Positions 47,301 to 60,284 of a stretch of 64,000 bases of DNA are shown here, piece after piece. Location: assembly GCA_973895155.1 (NCBI GenBank), contig OZ316895.1, positions 10,664,001 to 10,728,000 of the forward strand, written 5' to 3'. Below the pieces are notes generated by a model. The model was given only the letters and a program-made list of their open reading frames with translations, was not told the DNA's origin and searched no databases. Every line of letters begins with the position of its first letter. Positions within the stretch are counted from its first letter, which is position 1. This stretch comes from Marsupella aquatica. Its lineage: Eukaryota > Marchantiophyta. A program made the translations under genes and the position numbers.

Positions 47301-50300
47301 ACAAAGTCAATCTGTTTCAATTGGAATTGATTGAACGTAGTTATGTTCTTGCCCCGGAACTAAAACTGTGTCTGGGTGAATGCAAAGGTCGTGATTACAA
47401 AGCTCAAGCAACGCGCTTGGAAAGTTGACAACGTCCGACAGCTTCTGAAGGATATTTATGATCCTTACATTCAGGTAGGAAAAACTTACTTACCGTGGTG
47501 GTCGAAATGCCTGACTGAAAAGGTTTTGGCTTCGATGTCATGAAAGACGAGTTATGATACTGGACTGAAGTGACCATCGATGGACTTATTAGATCTGTGG
47601 CTTCCATTGAGAACAATGGAATGAGTCTACACACATGAATGAAAAGCGATTAGGTAGTCATGCGAGTAGACAATAATGCTCCATTCTAACAATCCTTGTC
47701 TAGGCAATTTTAAAATGAGCAGAGCTTGTCTGAGAAATATTACTGACTGTCCTTCCTGGCAGACTGAACAAGGATTGGCAAATACAACAGTCTTTCCTCT
47801 GACGCTTGAGGTGTGAACTCGCCGTAAAATCTTTTGTTTCTCGAACGTTATTATTAGCTGTTTCTACTTCTTCAAAGCAGGTTTTCGATAATATGTAAAG
47901 GAGGCCACATGGTCTGTCTAACTGATGGCTCGTATGCCCATTATCCTAACTTTGGTAACAGCTTTAGGAAAATAATAGCGGGTCTTACCTTTAGCTCATC
48001 CCACATTTCTATCTTGTTAATTCATCAGGTTAATGACAAGAATCTTGTGGAAGTCACAAAATGTGAAACGGCAATTTCAAAACTTCATACTTGCAACGGA
48101 AGAGCATTTGTCATCAACATTCATTTGAAGACAGCACTCGGTCGTAAGTTATCTTCCCCAGGATTGCTGCTCAAATGTCTGAAAGGAACCAGAGAAGCAA
48201 CTACTGTCCATTATAACAAAATGTCTTTCCACTGGTTTTCTCGCAACGTTTAATCTTTAATGAAGAAACGCGACGAATTTATTTCTCCAGTCAGGTACAT
48301 ATATAGTTTTGTGTCACGTCTATAGCAGAATATGTCTAGAGCGTTACGAGTCAGTTCTCCTGAAATACGTTTTTGCATATCAAGTTCTTATTCACGGGGA
48401 ATATCTTACATTGACCAGTAAATAACCCGTGATTTATATCTGTCGATGATGGTAATTCGAATGAAGGAGGCGAGGAAGGCACAGAAAAGAAGGCTACCAC
48501 AATTGAAGGAGCAAATGCCCGTATCAGCTGCCAGTATTACCCAAATCTAAAGGCGAGCGTGAACTTCTTTTGCAAGATAAGATTTTCAAGATTAAGTTTT
48601 GTAGATGACTCTGCATTAACTCGATCATGTTCAATTACTTTCCAGGGTAAGGAGCAACTTGAAGCTGTGGTAGAGGAGCTTCATTTACTGAGGCCCAAAG
48701 ATAGATCCCTGACTTTTGACACTATAAATCGTGTTATCGTCAGATGGCTGGGAAGGTTACTTCCAGACTTAAAATGGGTATGTTGATCCGTCTCTGGTTC
48801 AGATGCAGCACGTTTGTATAATGGGCAGATTTGAAGATAAGTTGATGCCTGGAAAGTACGCACTATCGGTGAAACTGACAAAAAACTATTTAGTGACGAT
48901 ACGCAGCTCATGTTTTTCAAGTAAAGCTTGTAATAGAAAACAATTCCATTTGTGCAGCCGGTATTTCCCTTCATGGAGCCCCCTGCCAAGAAGGAGCCGA
49001 GAGGACTAAGAAGGTGGGCCAAACGGGTTCGGGCCTATGTTGGTAAGCGAAACCTACTAGGTGCACCTGTTCTTCCGAACAAGAGAGCACCTGAGAGTAT
49101 TCTGTTCTCTAAATTTATATATGTTGATTTCTCTATTCTCGAGTGGTCACCTTTGCTATTTGCAAAATATGCCAATAAGCAGTTAAATAGAATTTGCAAA
49201 TAGCAGTAATAATAGTGGACAAAATAAATCTGACTATGCTTGCACTACGTCGCAGATACTGATGCAGGCTTTTATCCCGTGCAAACTAAGGTAGGTACAG
49301 TTCTTGGCAATTCAGGTCAGATGATCTGTGAACTTTATAGCAGCGGATGACAGTTTAGCGGTCTTGTATCTGATATGCATGCTGTTCTTTACCGATGTTA
49401 CGTTGACTTCATCTGCACAAAGGGGATTGATCTCGTGCAAGATGTATTATAAATTGTGACTATCCTGTTCAAATTCCGTGATTTTTGTTTTTGCCAAGCG
49501 CAGACTGATCTCGACAGAGGGCAGCCTTTTGTTGAAGTTCTAAAGAACATTGGAGGAAGCTTCGATAAAGCATTAGGTGGAGTGTTCTTCCACCACCCGA
49601 AAAGCACTCCCATATACTATTTGCGTCCCTGCGCTGGCTCTGGTTTATATTCTCAAAACATCACAAATTCTGTGAGAAAATGAAACGATTTTAAAAAATA
49701 GATACACACAGAACGATGCAGTCAAAGTCACTGATCGAGACCACATGATGATTCTAAAGTCGTTGCAAATGTTGAGTTGCATTCTGGAAGCGACTGTTTA
49801 TGTTTTCGATCGATCGTAGTGCCCTTTATATACACCACGAGCTACTGGAGTTCAGGATCTCAAACTTCCGTAACTTCTTATTTCATTTGCATCTGTACCT
49901 GCTGGCAGAAGTCGAGGTCTGCGTGACATGTGGCGACGATAAGGTTAAGGTTAAACACTCAGAAATAGGGGATTTCTACCTAAAGTGGCTGACGGAGATG
50001 CATAACAATTACGATGAAGAATTCGTAAAAGCTGATGACGATGAAGAGAGTTACATCTTCCGACATTATGGAAACTGCTTCAAAAGCCTTGGAGTGGGTG
50101 ATTCACAATGTGAGCTGTCTTTAAAATAGTATTGTCATTTCATTTTCCCTATTCATTGAGATGAGTATTTATGTCAAATGCATCTGGAAATTCTGGTCAT
50201 CTTTCTCCTCGACTGTTTGCCTTTAGATTTCAGGAAAGCTGAACATGGTGTGATGTCTCAGGAAAACGATCGATATGGATCTGACAAAAATATTGATTTT

Positions 50301-53300
50301 CTACTTTTGACAGATATTATTCTCCACACTCATATGAAGGACAGTAAGAATGACTGGAAGATTCAACCGATGAATCCAATTTTCTTAAAGATTCCGAAGG
50401 GCGCCGGGCTAAAAGCTGACAAATATGTCACACTAGAATATTTTTTCGAATATAATTGTGCTGAGGACGATCGTGGTATTTTCACTACTGCCAACGCCTA
50501 TCTTAGTCTATCTCCTCTGTACAACATGCGGAATTCGGATTGAACAAAGCGTCGGGGCCCATCACTAACACCTATACTAATCGTGGAAGCTTTGGCAACG
50601 AGAACTATATTAAAAATGGAGCGGTCTCTGAAAAACGAACACCAAAACATTGTTCAGAGATTATTTATTACGTTTGAATCTTCTCTTGAAGCTTTGGCCT
50701 CAGGTTCTGTTCATTTTCTGGACTCTCTGCCTCACTTACAACTGCCGATTTAATTGATGACTAATTTTCTTCCTCGTGTCCAGGTTCGCAATTGAAGTTT
50801 ATCTGCAGGTATCTCCATCTTTTCCTACTCGTCTGAGTCATGTCACAAGAAGAAAACTTGAGTTCTTTCGCGACAGCTTAGTCATCCTAAAGCTTTGTCG
50901 ACTGACATTACCCTAATAGTTAAAGCGTTAATCAGAGTGATTAGAAGTTTCTGGGATATGCGATCTGGAGAAAACGATTGATCTTTCCACGTACCTATTT
51001 TCGGTTGAAATCTGCGGCCATCAATTTAATTATCGTTGTTCATGTCCAGCTAAATGAGTTAGTGCTGAATTTCAGGGGGATAGAAGTCGATGCATCAGAA
51101 GGATGCCGACACACCAAGTTGCCTGATGGAAACGACGTTTTTGAGGTCAACGGTTCAGAGTGATTCCCAGCTACAGCGCTCGACACTGCTACGGTATGGC
51201 TAACAGATTCAAATCAACCCAACATGGGATCTATTTGAGACTATGTATTGTCTGAATTGGTGCAAAATAATGTTTTGTTAATCACGATTGTCGGAAGTCT
51301 TCAAACTTTCTGAAGATCATATAGTAAAGAATTAATTGAGTGGTGAGTTTTGCTCGATTAAAGTGCCCATCACCAGCTGTTGGAACCTTATATGCTTGGA
51401 CCCTGTACTTCAAGTTCCATGCTAGAGACGCTAATTAATTAGCTCACTGTCAGGCAAGGGAAGTACGCCATTTCATCTAACCCATCGTATGCGAAATGGT
51501 AGCGATTGGATGTTGCCGCATGGAAGAAAAAGAGGGAAGAGATTTCCAACAAGTTACCGGGAACTATCGAAGTATTGAATGACGAGGAATCCTCGCAGTT
51601 TGAATTACGTGAGGTAAGCAAAACCACTTTTTGTCTAAGACTAGTCCTTGGTGGCATGACCAAAATGACCAAAATCCTTTCTTAATTAACCCACCTAGGT
51701 CATGACCAGGAAATCTCACTTTTCTATCATTAAATTAAACATTACAAATGAATGTGTGCTATAAGTTAGAGTGTGCCTGGATGTGTGCAGGCGTTTCCGG
51801 TTGGTGGCAGTAAACATGAGGCAGGATTTTCCTTGCCGACGAATTTTATTGTTGTTGTTCGCCCCAGAAAAGGATCTGGAGCTACGTTTAAGCAAGGCTG
51901 TATTGTCCCAAATCCTATGGGAATAAAACTAACGCTTTCACATTGTAGTTGTTCCAATCTAAAGGTCCCCCACACAAATGACGATCATACCCGAGAGGTG
52001 TGCACCTTGATCAGTAAAAGCACTTCGAAAAATGGTATCAAAGGTCTATATGTGCTCAACACGGAGTCTTCTGAGATCAACCGTCTCGTCAAGCAAGGGA
52101 CTTACACGTTTTGCTTCACACTGGTACGTAAAGTACACAATTTGCAAAAGTCTGGAAGGCTACTAAGCCCGCTACTAAGTCATCAGTAAGTTTTAATAAA
52201 GCACAATTATTCGCTGTCGCTGAATGCTACCTCCCACATTTCCTGATGTTATATACTACAAATGTGATAAAAACTGAGGATTAAACTAACGTGACATGGT
52301 GATCCTGGTTTTCAGGATAGTGAGAAGCACAAAGATGTTCGACCTGCAGTGTCTTTCATTGAAATTTTACCATCGGCGATAACAACGAAATGGACATTTT
52401 GCAATCACCCAGTGCATTGCATGATAGCCGATCATGAAAACACTAAAGCCGATTTGCAGCCCCTTGTCATAAGGTATTTCATTCTCCATATTTTCTAACC
52501 TAGGGCTGCTAGAAGGAAGATCAACTTTCTGAGACGTTGGTCTTCACGTTCCTTCAGTATTGAGCCTTCTGCAATTTGTCGGGAGTATTCGGCTCTTCGA
52601 GCTCTGTCTTGAGCATTCTGGCGACAGGTGTGGAAGAGTACTATAGTAAGGCTTGTGGAGAGTTGTTCTCGTGTCTTGCTTTGCTCAATTTCAGTGGTTC
52701 AAGCATCACTTTTTTCTTCGTTGCAGGCTGAATGAGCCGGTGAAAGAAGACCTTTTCTTACAGAAATATGATCAGTATGGAAATAATCAAGACTTTAAGG
52801 CACCTCTCAAACTCGACCTCGTTGGCGTCTCGTGTAAAGGAGAGAGTTTAGGTATGCGTGCCGAGGTTCGGTCTTCAATTGTAGCAGGGCCTCAAGCGCG
52901 ACACCGGCTACTAGTGAAGGTGTGGAGAGTCTTGCCAAGCCATTTCCTGGGGGATTTCAGGGTTTGACAGTGCAACGTCATGTGAAGTATCGTTGAATTT
53001 GATCGCCCTTGTCCAGCACATCCGACAGCAAATCTAAGATTGGAACTTAAATTTTTGGAATTTCGTGTAGCGTCATCAGAGGATAACAGTCCGCCGAAGC
53101 TCGGATTCTTTTGTGCTTCTTGAGGATTCAAATCCAGTTAAACGATATTCATGTTCATGTACCTCATGTTTTTTCCGAGGCTTTTCCCTACACACTTCAA
53201 ACACTGAATGTGCACTGAATTTACTGAGATTCAATAAATAATAATTTTTCACTGACTTTAGCTGGCTGATTAACTCTTATGTTCAGGATATACTTTTTGC

Positions 53301-56300
53301 AACTGCGTCATTAAATCAACTGGGTTCAACACACGATGCTCTACTGCGTGTGTGCGTTTCGAAGGATCAACTAGTAGAAATCAAATGCAAAGGTATCGCT
53401 TTGACATGGGCAAGCACTATGATCAGAATTCTGAGAGTTGTGGAATCCGTTTATTGACCTGACTGTACCGTAATGTGGAATCAGTTGTCACCGTCCAGAC
53501 CTCAATCCTTACGATCCCTGATGTTTCGGTGTTCAATTGAGCAATGCGACAACGTTTGCTTAATATATTGGTTTCTTTTAATTTGAACAGTGCTTCCCGG
53601 AGCATTGGAAAATGTTGCGGTCACCTGCAGTGAGCCTCCAGTTCTAATGGAGTCTATGCGCTTTCAAGATTCTCTCCGGCCCGGTGACGTTATCAGAAAC
53701 TTAACAATTCAGGTTGGTACTCATGGACATCAACTCGAGCTCTCTTTGGTGATTTTCATGCACTCAATTTTGAAAGACACATTTAAAAATGCAGGTAGAT
53801 CAGCAAGGAGAAATAAAGCGAATAAATAGCGCATAGCATGAAATCAGGTGACGTGTACCCGCATTCTCTATGCTGTACACATTAACAGTGGCAAAAAATC
53901 TTGGTCTCGGCAGAGTTTGTAGAATTGGAAGTGTTTATCTCTTCCTTTTGATCAGCCAACTAAACAGGAAATGGCAGCAGAATTTACTCGCAAGAAAATG
54001 CATGCAGGAAGACCGCACATGTTTGTTGAAGAGACGAATGATTGAGTCCAAGAAGTTCTCTTGCTTCAATGTTTTCAAAGAGGTGATGGTCATGATAAGA
54101 GAGGTGATCGTTGCAGGGGTTGGATTCTTATATGAATTCGATTGAGAAAGGCCAGAAGCTACGCGTCTTACTAGAAGGGGTCGAGTTTCAGGACAACTGT
54201 GGCAGCGATCGGGTGGTATCGTCTAGACAGACTTTAAACGCATGTGATTTTGTGTGGTGTTATGAAAATCTTTGCTTTAGAACTTTTAGAACATATATAT
54301 GCTTTAGCCTCTTGAGAATGTTTCTGAATGGCTCCCACTTCTTTGTCACCAGTTCCTCTGAAAATCGTTCAGCGAGTGTAGTAGAGCTTGACCGGAGCGG
54401 AAAAGTGAAACCCTCTCATTCTTGACTGCATTCCCAATCAGAGTTGATCATCTGTTTAGTCTAATTACCAAATAATTATGTATCTTAAGTAGCAACAGAA
54501 ATTAAAGCAAAATTTCAATCCACCAAGCTTCCTTGGAAAAGTTTGGATAGGAATTATTAAGCAAATCCGATGCCAATGATTTTTTCCAAACAGGTCGATG
54601 AGAACGGTACGTTGCAGCTAGGGGGCCTCCTGAAAATCACTTGCCTCTACAATTCAACAGGTTCGTGGCTGAGCCTTCCTTAATTGACTACATAATTGAC
54701 GTAGCATCGTTCCTGTCTCAATTTTCCCCGCAATTTTCTTTCATGGATCTCAATCATCACCATTAACAAAAGTTCTCAAGACCGGACTTCAACTCGAAAC
54801 AAACCTTTTCCTTTGTCAGATTGAATTCGTTTTTAGAAGTTACAATCGATGAGATACAATTCGGGCTATATAAGCTCATTAAAAATTCCGGCTTCTTGAT
54901 ACTATATAGTATGCTCCCGTATTTTTTGGAAAAATATCATGTAGTCGAATACTGATATATCTTTATATCTTCAGGTTCGGTTGCTTTTTATTCAGACACT
55001 AAATTCATATCTTCAATTACGTTTACAACGGTAACACGACGTCTTCGTGCGTATCAGGTGAGAAATACCCTTCGTTGGGAAACATGTACACTCGGACCAA
55101 TTAGTCTCTACATTAATATGCTGCAGCTGCATGGATGGGTAGCTTTTTGTGATCACACTCTATATATTTGATTAAATTCTAGAAGCATTTAAGAGATGTC
55201 CTCTGACTAGTAGCTTGGAGGTTTTTTGAGTCGAAGTACAGTCCGAGCTATCCTTTAGTAGCAATTACACTAACGCCCAATTATATAACGAGAATTGGGA
55301 TTCCTGTCAAGTAACAATGGCCTTTACGTTGTAATGTCGTGAAACAGGTCCCAGTCGAAGCTTACGTTGGGAGAAAGCTAGAAGGAATATCTGTCAAAAT
55401 GGTTGATGAGTATGAAAACGTGGACACATCTGTGAACGCAGACCAGTCCATCACAGTGGACTGGCAGCATGGTTTGGCTTATCCATTTATCAAAGGAGAA
55501 TGTGTCCTCCCCAGCTTGCAGATGCCAGAGAAGCATGGAGCTTGGCAAGGAAATGCTTCCCTCACTGCCGATAAAAGTTTGAAGGTTACACTAATGGTGC
55601 GTTCTCCAAACGTGCTCAACCTGATTCCTGAATCGAAAGTAATCGATTTTAGGAGGTCATGAAACTAAATTAACTAAGTTCGATGATCTTTGAACTCTGA
55701 CGTACTGCTGCTTGGAATGTCAAAATGTGTCACCTTACAGTACGTCGGGAAAGAACAACCAATTTCATCTGAAGAGGACCACGAAAAAGCTTATGAAAAT
55801 CCTAGATAAGAATACTAAACAGTAATATGCTAGGTGCTAATGAACAGGAATGCTTTGTCAAGTTAGCTCGACATCTCTCAAGCCTACAATGGACTATTGC
55901 GTGTAACTTCCATTGAGGGAAGCGTCCTTTGAGTTATATGAAGTATTGTTCTGAAAATTATGGTGCCTTGATACTGAAACCTTTGGTTCCGAATTTCCAG
56001 GTAGAGCTCAAGTTGGCCACTGCGTCAAGTTTTGGTCCAGCAAGTAAGGTCGAAGAGATTTTGACCGCAGAGTGTGGCATGCCAATAGTGTTTCCCTTCA
56101 GGACTTATGACGACAATCAGAAGCAAGCTCTTCTCACTGACTCGCAGAGAGAAAACGTAGGCCCTTATAATCTCCAGCATTCATTTATCTGAGGTGTTTT
56201 ATATTGTGCTTCGCTAGGTGGGAAAATGAGTTTTCATCGATCATGCGAAATCTGCAATTTCAGATTAAATTTAATGACCCGAATTTGATTTTGCAGCTAC

Positions 56301-59300
56301 ATATAAATTTTGAACCACAGGAAGATGGCAATGAAAGTCATTCAGTGTTCAGACCGATTACGGTGGAGCATGAGGAAGTGAAGATGTTGATGGTCGATGG
56401 GATCCACACCTACGAAGCCCGCATCGTAGTATCAGGGTCTGTGGGGATGTATATGATGACTCTCGAAGACAAATCATGCACATTACGTGGGAGAGCACAA
56501 TCACTCTGCAGTTTACGCCATGGTCGCATTGCTGAGCTTGTCCTGGCACGATCTGATGGCACAAAGTTCCAGGACTACGAAGAAAGTGACGAAGGACCAC
56601 TTCCAATCATGGAGGTGAAAAGGGGTAGCTACTCAATGCCCGACTTTGTTGTAAAACTACTTGATTCTGCTGACAACGTTTGCAGTTCTTGCGATAATGG
56701 CAGAACACTCACAACGAGATTATTAGAGTGGCCTCAATGTGAAGTGCCGGCTATTCAGATTACACAAGGCATAGCGAAATTAAAGTGCTCTGATTATTGG
56801 GATGCTCCCGTCGGACGATATCATGTTTTGATTGAGTTCGAAAGGTCTGCTGAAGAATTATACTCCCTTGAGGACGAACAATTGAGACCTCTTCAGGCAC
56901 AATTTTCGATCAGGATAAACCATGGCAACTACCCCTCAGAAATGAGGCTTACGAATTCTAATCCAGTTTTTATATCTCTGACCGATGAAGAGATTCAGTA
57001 CCTTCCACCCATGAGCATCTTGATCAAGTCGGGGGACGGGTTGCGATTTGAGTCTAGGCCAAAGGTTGGAGTAAGACTTAGACTTGGTAATGGTTCCCTG
57101 GTCCCATCTGGTCCAAAAGAGTATTTTGGGGAACTACTGGAGAGCTGTGACACAAAGGGGAAGCGAGAGGTGAAGTCCCCGATACATCTCAATCAAGACC
57201 AGGATTTGTCGTCATATCAATGTAGATACGAGTTCAGGCAAGTATGTGCTCCATGTCAGGCTGGCACATATCGAATGGAATTCTTTATAGTAGATAGTGA
57301 TCTTTCCTGCCCATATCGGACTCTGATCGTGCGCCATGGTCCCCCCAACACTATATTGATCACTTCAAGAGCAAGTGGGCGAGAGATCAAGGATCTGACG
57401 GTCAAAATCGTTGATGTCCACTGCAATCCGTGCGAGAGTGTAGGTGGCCTGGAGCTAAATCTTAAGTTTACTCTTCGTAAATCCTTCACTTCGGATCAGC
57501 TGAGGCAGGTGGGGCCATGTACCATTTTCAGCAAATGTACTGCATTTGTAGAAGAAGGAAACGGCGACTTTGGAGCCTTCCAGGTGACTGAAGGCGTCCC
57601 TGGAATTTACACTTTGGAAATCTATGTTGAGCGCCAAGAGGGAAAAGCTAACTTACGGCCTTCAATAGTCGACGTGTGCGCCATTAAGGGAAACATGGAT
57701 CAAAGCCTAGTTCAGCTGCTTAACCAGAATCGAGATAGCAAGGTACCACACGATAGTGCCTCAGCAATGTTCTATATTGAATTTCCAATACGCATTTAAT
57801 GGTACAATTTCAACGCTGGATAAATGACTGACTGACTTTAACGTGGCCCAGTTAATTGACGACTGTGAGAGACGAATGGCGACGGAAAGGAAAGAAATTC
57901 GTATCAAGCAAAAAGAGATTCAGTATTTTCAGGAGACAAGGAAGAAGCTTGACGGTCCGTAATTTCCTGAATGCCTTTTATCGAGCATCACCGATAGAGT
58001 TTTAGACTGAAATATATTTCCTTAGTACTCATCCTTGAACAACTTTGCTTCAGTGACCATTTCATCCATAAATTCGTGGCGCAAGTGGCTTCCACCATGC
58101 GTGAAAGCGTGTCATTCATGTGAAGAATGCACTTATGCATAGGCCACAAGACAGATGACGAAATTCTCATACTTGCAGTAAATATAATTCATAAAATTCT
58201 TCAAAACTCATTATGTAACTGGATTCGTTGTATGTACGTACTTTCTGGTTTTCATGCAGTGGAATTGGGGTCTCACGACAATGAAAGAAAGACAATGATC
58301 GCACAGCAGCTTGAAGAAAATGATTCCGCAATACTACAAGCAGAGACGGAGCGCGACGTGCGAAACTCTCAATCCGTATTCAAAGATCTGATACAAGTGG
58401 CACCGAATAGTGCACCCCGAGCATTTTGGGAATTGTTAGAAAGTCGAGCACTTTCGATACAACAGCGTACAGATTTTGTGGGGTTGGTTGTTATGCTTGC
58501 TCGAGTTGAGAATGACGCTCTAAACAGGTATTCGCTCAGAGTCAACCATTTCCATATCGTGAGGAATTATTTTTGCTTCCAAAATATGCGTGGAGGTTGA
58601 CACCCAATTCCTAGGCCGAGTCCGATACCAACAAGTTGTTATGCGAGATGAACCATTTGCAGGATGCTGGCTGAATATATGGGGCTGGGTTCTCTTCTGC
58701 TGATCGTTACCCGGACGCAAGAGGCAATCAATCAACTGGAGGTCCATGATCCACACGGACAGCTGGATGAGAACAGCGGTCTCGATTGGTTTGCTCGTTC
58801 TCGCGGGTACACTATATCCAGCAGATATGACGCTCTGGCGCTCATGGACACGAGGTACGTATAGGGCGCTCTTTACTTTCTCGTTATTAATGGCAGTGAG
58901 TGAGTTTCTAGAGATTAATTGGGATTCTTAACCATGATGTTTTGCTCGGGCTCTCACTTTTAACTGCAACAAATTATGTCCATCCGGGTTGTCATGATGC
59001 CATCGATTCCGTAACTCCAATGGAAGGTTTGGATCCGGGGGTGTTCATATATATTCTGTTGCTGAGACAGTCCGTACCAGCCAACTCGTGGGCCAGCAGT
59101 AAATATGGAGCATTGCCAAAGGATCCTTAATATTGATCCTCCTTTACTTCGTTCTCGTCAAATTCCTGCGGGATTTCTGGGCTACGCCGTCAACCTTGTC
59201 TATTTGACGCCTGAAAATCTTCAGATGAGAGTAAAGACAAGATTCCACCGTGGAGAGGTTGGGTTGAGAGAATCTCTCTTCTTCCACCTCTTGAGAAAAT

Positions 59301-59918
59301 TACAGGTTTACGACACTAGACGGAACATGATTTCCGCCAAAGAGCACTTCGGAAAGTTTGATGGTGGAGCGATTTCTCTTGATGGTGGAGTTATAAAGCC
59401 GAACGGACGTCAACGACTCGGCAGACTCACACGGTAAGGTAGTTGGAGTTTGGCAAGCATATCTGCAATCTTGCTGGTACGGTTTCGAGTAATTTCCTAA
59501 TAACTGCTCAATATGTGATCTCAGGAACGAATGCCCAATTCGATTTGGTTTGGTTCCTTACGAAGAGCGGATGGAGATGGGGAGCATGATGCCCCCAGCA
59601 TGTGTAGCCATCGAGAGGCAAAGAAGGTACTTAGCGCTAGACCACCGCATCACAATCATACAGCAGGATTTAAGCTTACTGCAACAGACCATGGATCAGG
59701 GAATTTTTGAGTTAAACAAACTGAAGTGGAGTTTAAACCAGAATGAGCAATTACACAAGGTGGCCCAGAAATCTTCTAAATTGAGTGAAAGTCACATTGT
59801 TGAGCTACAGAAAGCTGCCCATGCCGAAGCAGCCATGACCGGTTCAGACAGGAGAAAAAGGGAAAAGCCATATACTGAGATTATAGTCCGGCTGAAGATG
59901 CAAGCATTTTTTATGTAA
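44354..59918 (+). CDS. GMI1-like: Gene B: SMCHD1/GMI1-like paralogue with one in-frame TGA
   Basis: Tandem paralogue of gene A with the same 37-exon structure and phases; 2217 codons plus stop if TGA 51161-51163 (codon 727) were sense. Exons include 44354-44839, 45215-45301, 45413-45468, 45600-45689, 45826-45898, 46295-46350, 46547-46673, 46960-47028, 47388-47474, then (after the middle region) 56297-57742 (1446 bp), 57852-57954, 58260-58527, 58663-58854, 59071-59433, 59525-59918. Ubiquitin-like domain (about 55-160), GHKL (about 163-348: LADHVDNAIQA, IFDTGPGMD, HRAVHHKA, GKYGVGG), middle region, hinge (about 1812-2087: FVGLVVMLARVENDALNR, GFLGYAVNLV, GAISLDGG). Gene A has TGG at the TGA site. 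Two introns use GC donors (47029, 48553). No other lesion was seen, so it could be a young pseudogene, a truncated ATPase-only gene, or functional through alternative splicing. Expected nuclear. Confidence 0.87.
47763..53712 (+). other. Gene B exons 10-26
   Basis: Exons read as 47763-47810, 48029-48143, 48467-48552, 48646-48777, 48958-49042, 49256-49290, 49504-49576, 49909-50109, 50314-50475, 50784-50808, 51076-51193, 51503-51613, 51791-52123, 52316-52473, 52727-52919, 53287-53392, 53591-53712. Lengths equal gene A or differ by multiples of three. Exon 20 (51076-51193) contains the premature TGA. Exon 12's start is uncertain by 3 bp (48467 or 48470). Confidence 0.83.
54117..56156 (+). other. 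Gene B exons 27-31
   Basis: Exons read as 54117-54215, 54594-54660, 54975-55057, 55348-55596 and 56001-56156. They correspond one-to-one to gene A 29450-31393, with shared motifs such as EKGQK.RV.LEG.EFQD, DE.G.LQLGGLLK and YVGR.LEGI. All are intact. Confidence 0.86.
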
Positions 59919-60284
59919 ATTTCCCATCTGGTCCGGATGCGGCCAGTAAGAAACGATTCAGATTGCATTTCGGTCAGATTCCTTACTCCGCAAAGAGGCA
60001 GCTACAGGATTTTTGGCTGCCAGAGAGAAATCCAATGTAGCAGATTTGTCACTTCAGGTTTGTTAGTTACAAGAAGTACAGGATAGTAGTATTTCAAGTT
60101 GTATCGAGCTTTCCAGTTAATCGACAACCTTGATCATTGAGGCTTAATGTCCAGTACTTATGAGCCGAAGAAGGGGAATTCACTTCATTACTTTGTTTTT
60201 TGTATCACCCTGGACTTTGAAACCACGTTGCCCTTCCAAGACTTTTGAGTTGTGTTTTTCCTGCGCCATTACATGAACTGGACT
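59919..60284. other. Gap between gene B and the third-copy remnant
   Basis: Probably the 3' UTR of gene B. A short stretch at about 59955-60055 reads as AATGFLAAREKSNVADLSLQ followed by a possible donor (GTTTGT). That could be a leftover coiled-coil exon, but it has no clear match in genes A or B. Confidence 0.4.

Noticed and set aside
51498-51503. Apparent second stop (TAG) in gene B before exon 21
   Set aside because: The TAG is the 3' splice site: exon 21 starts at 51503 in phase, and gene A has GGCAG|CGT at the same place.
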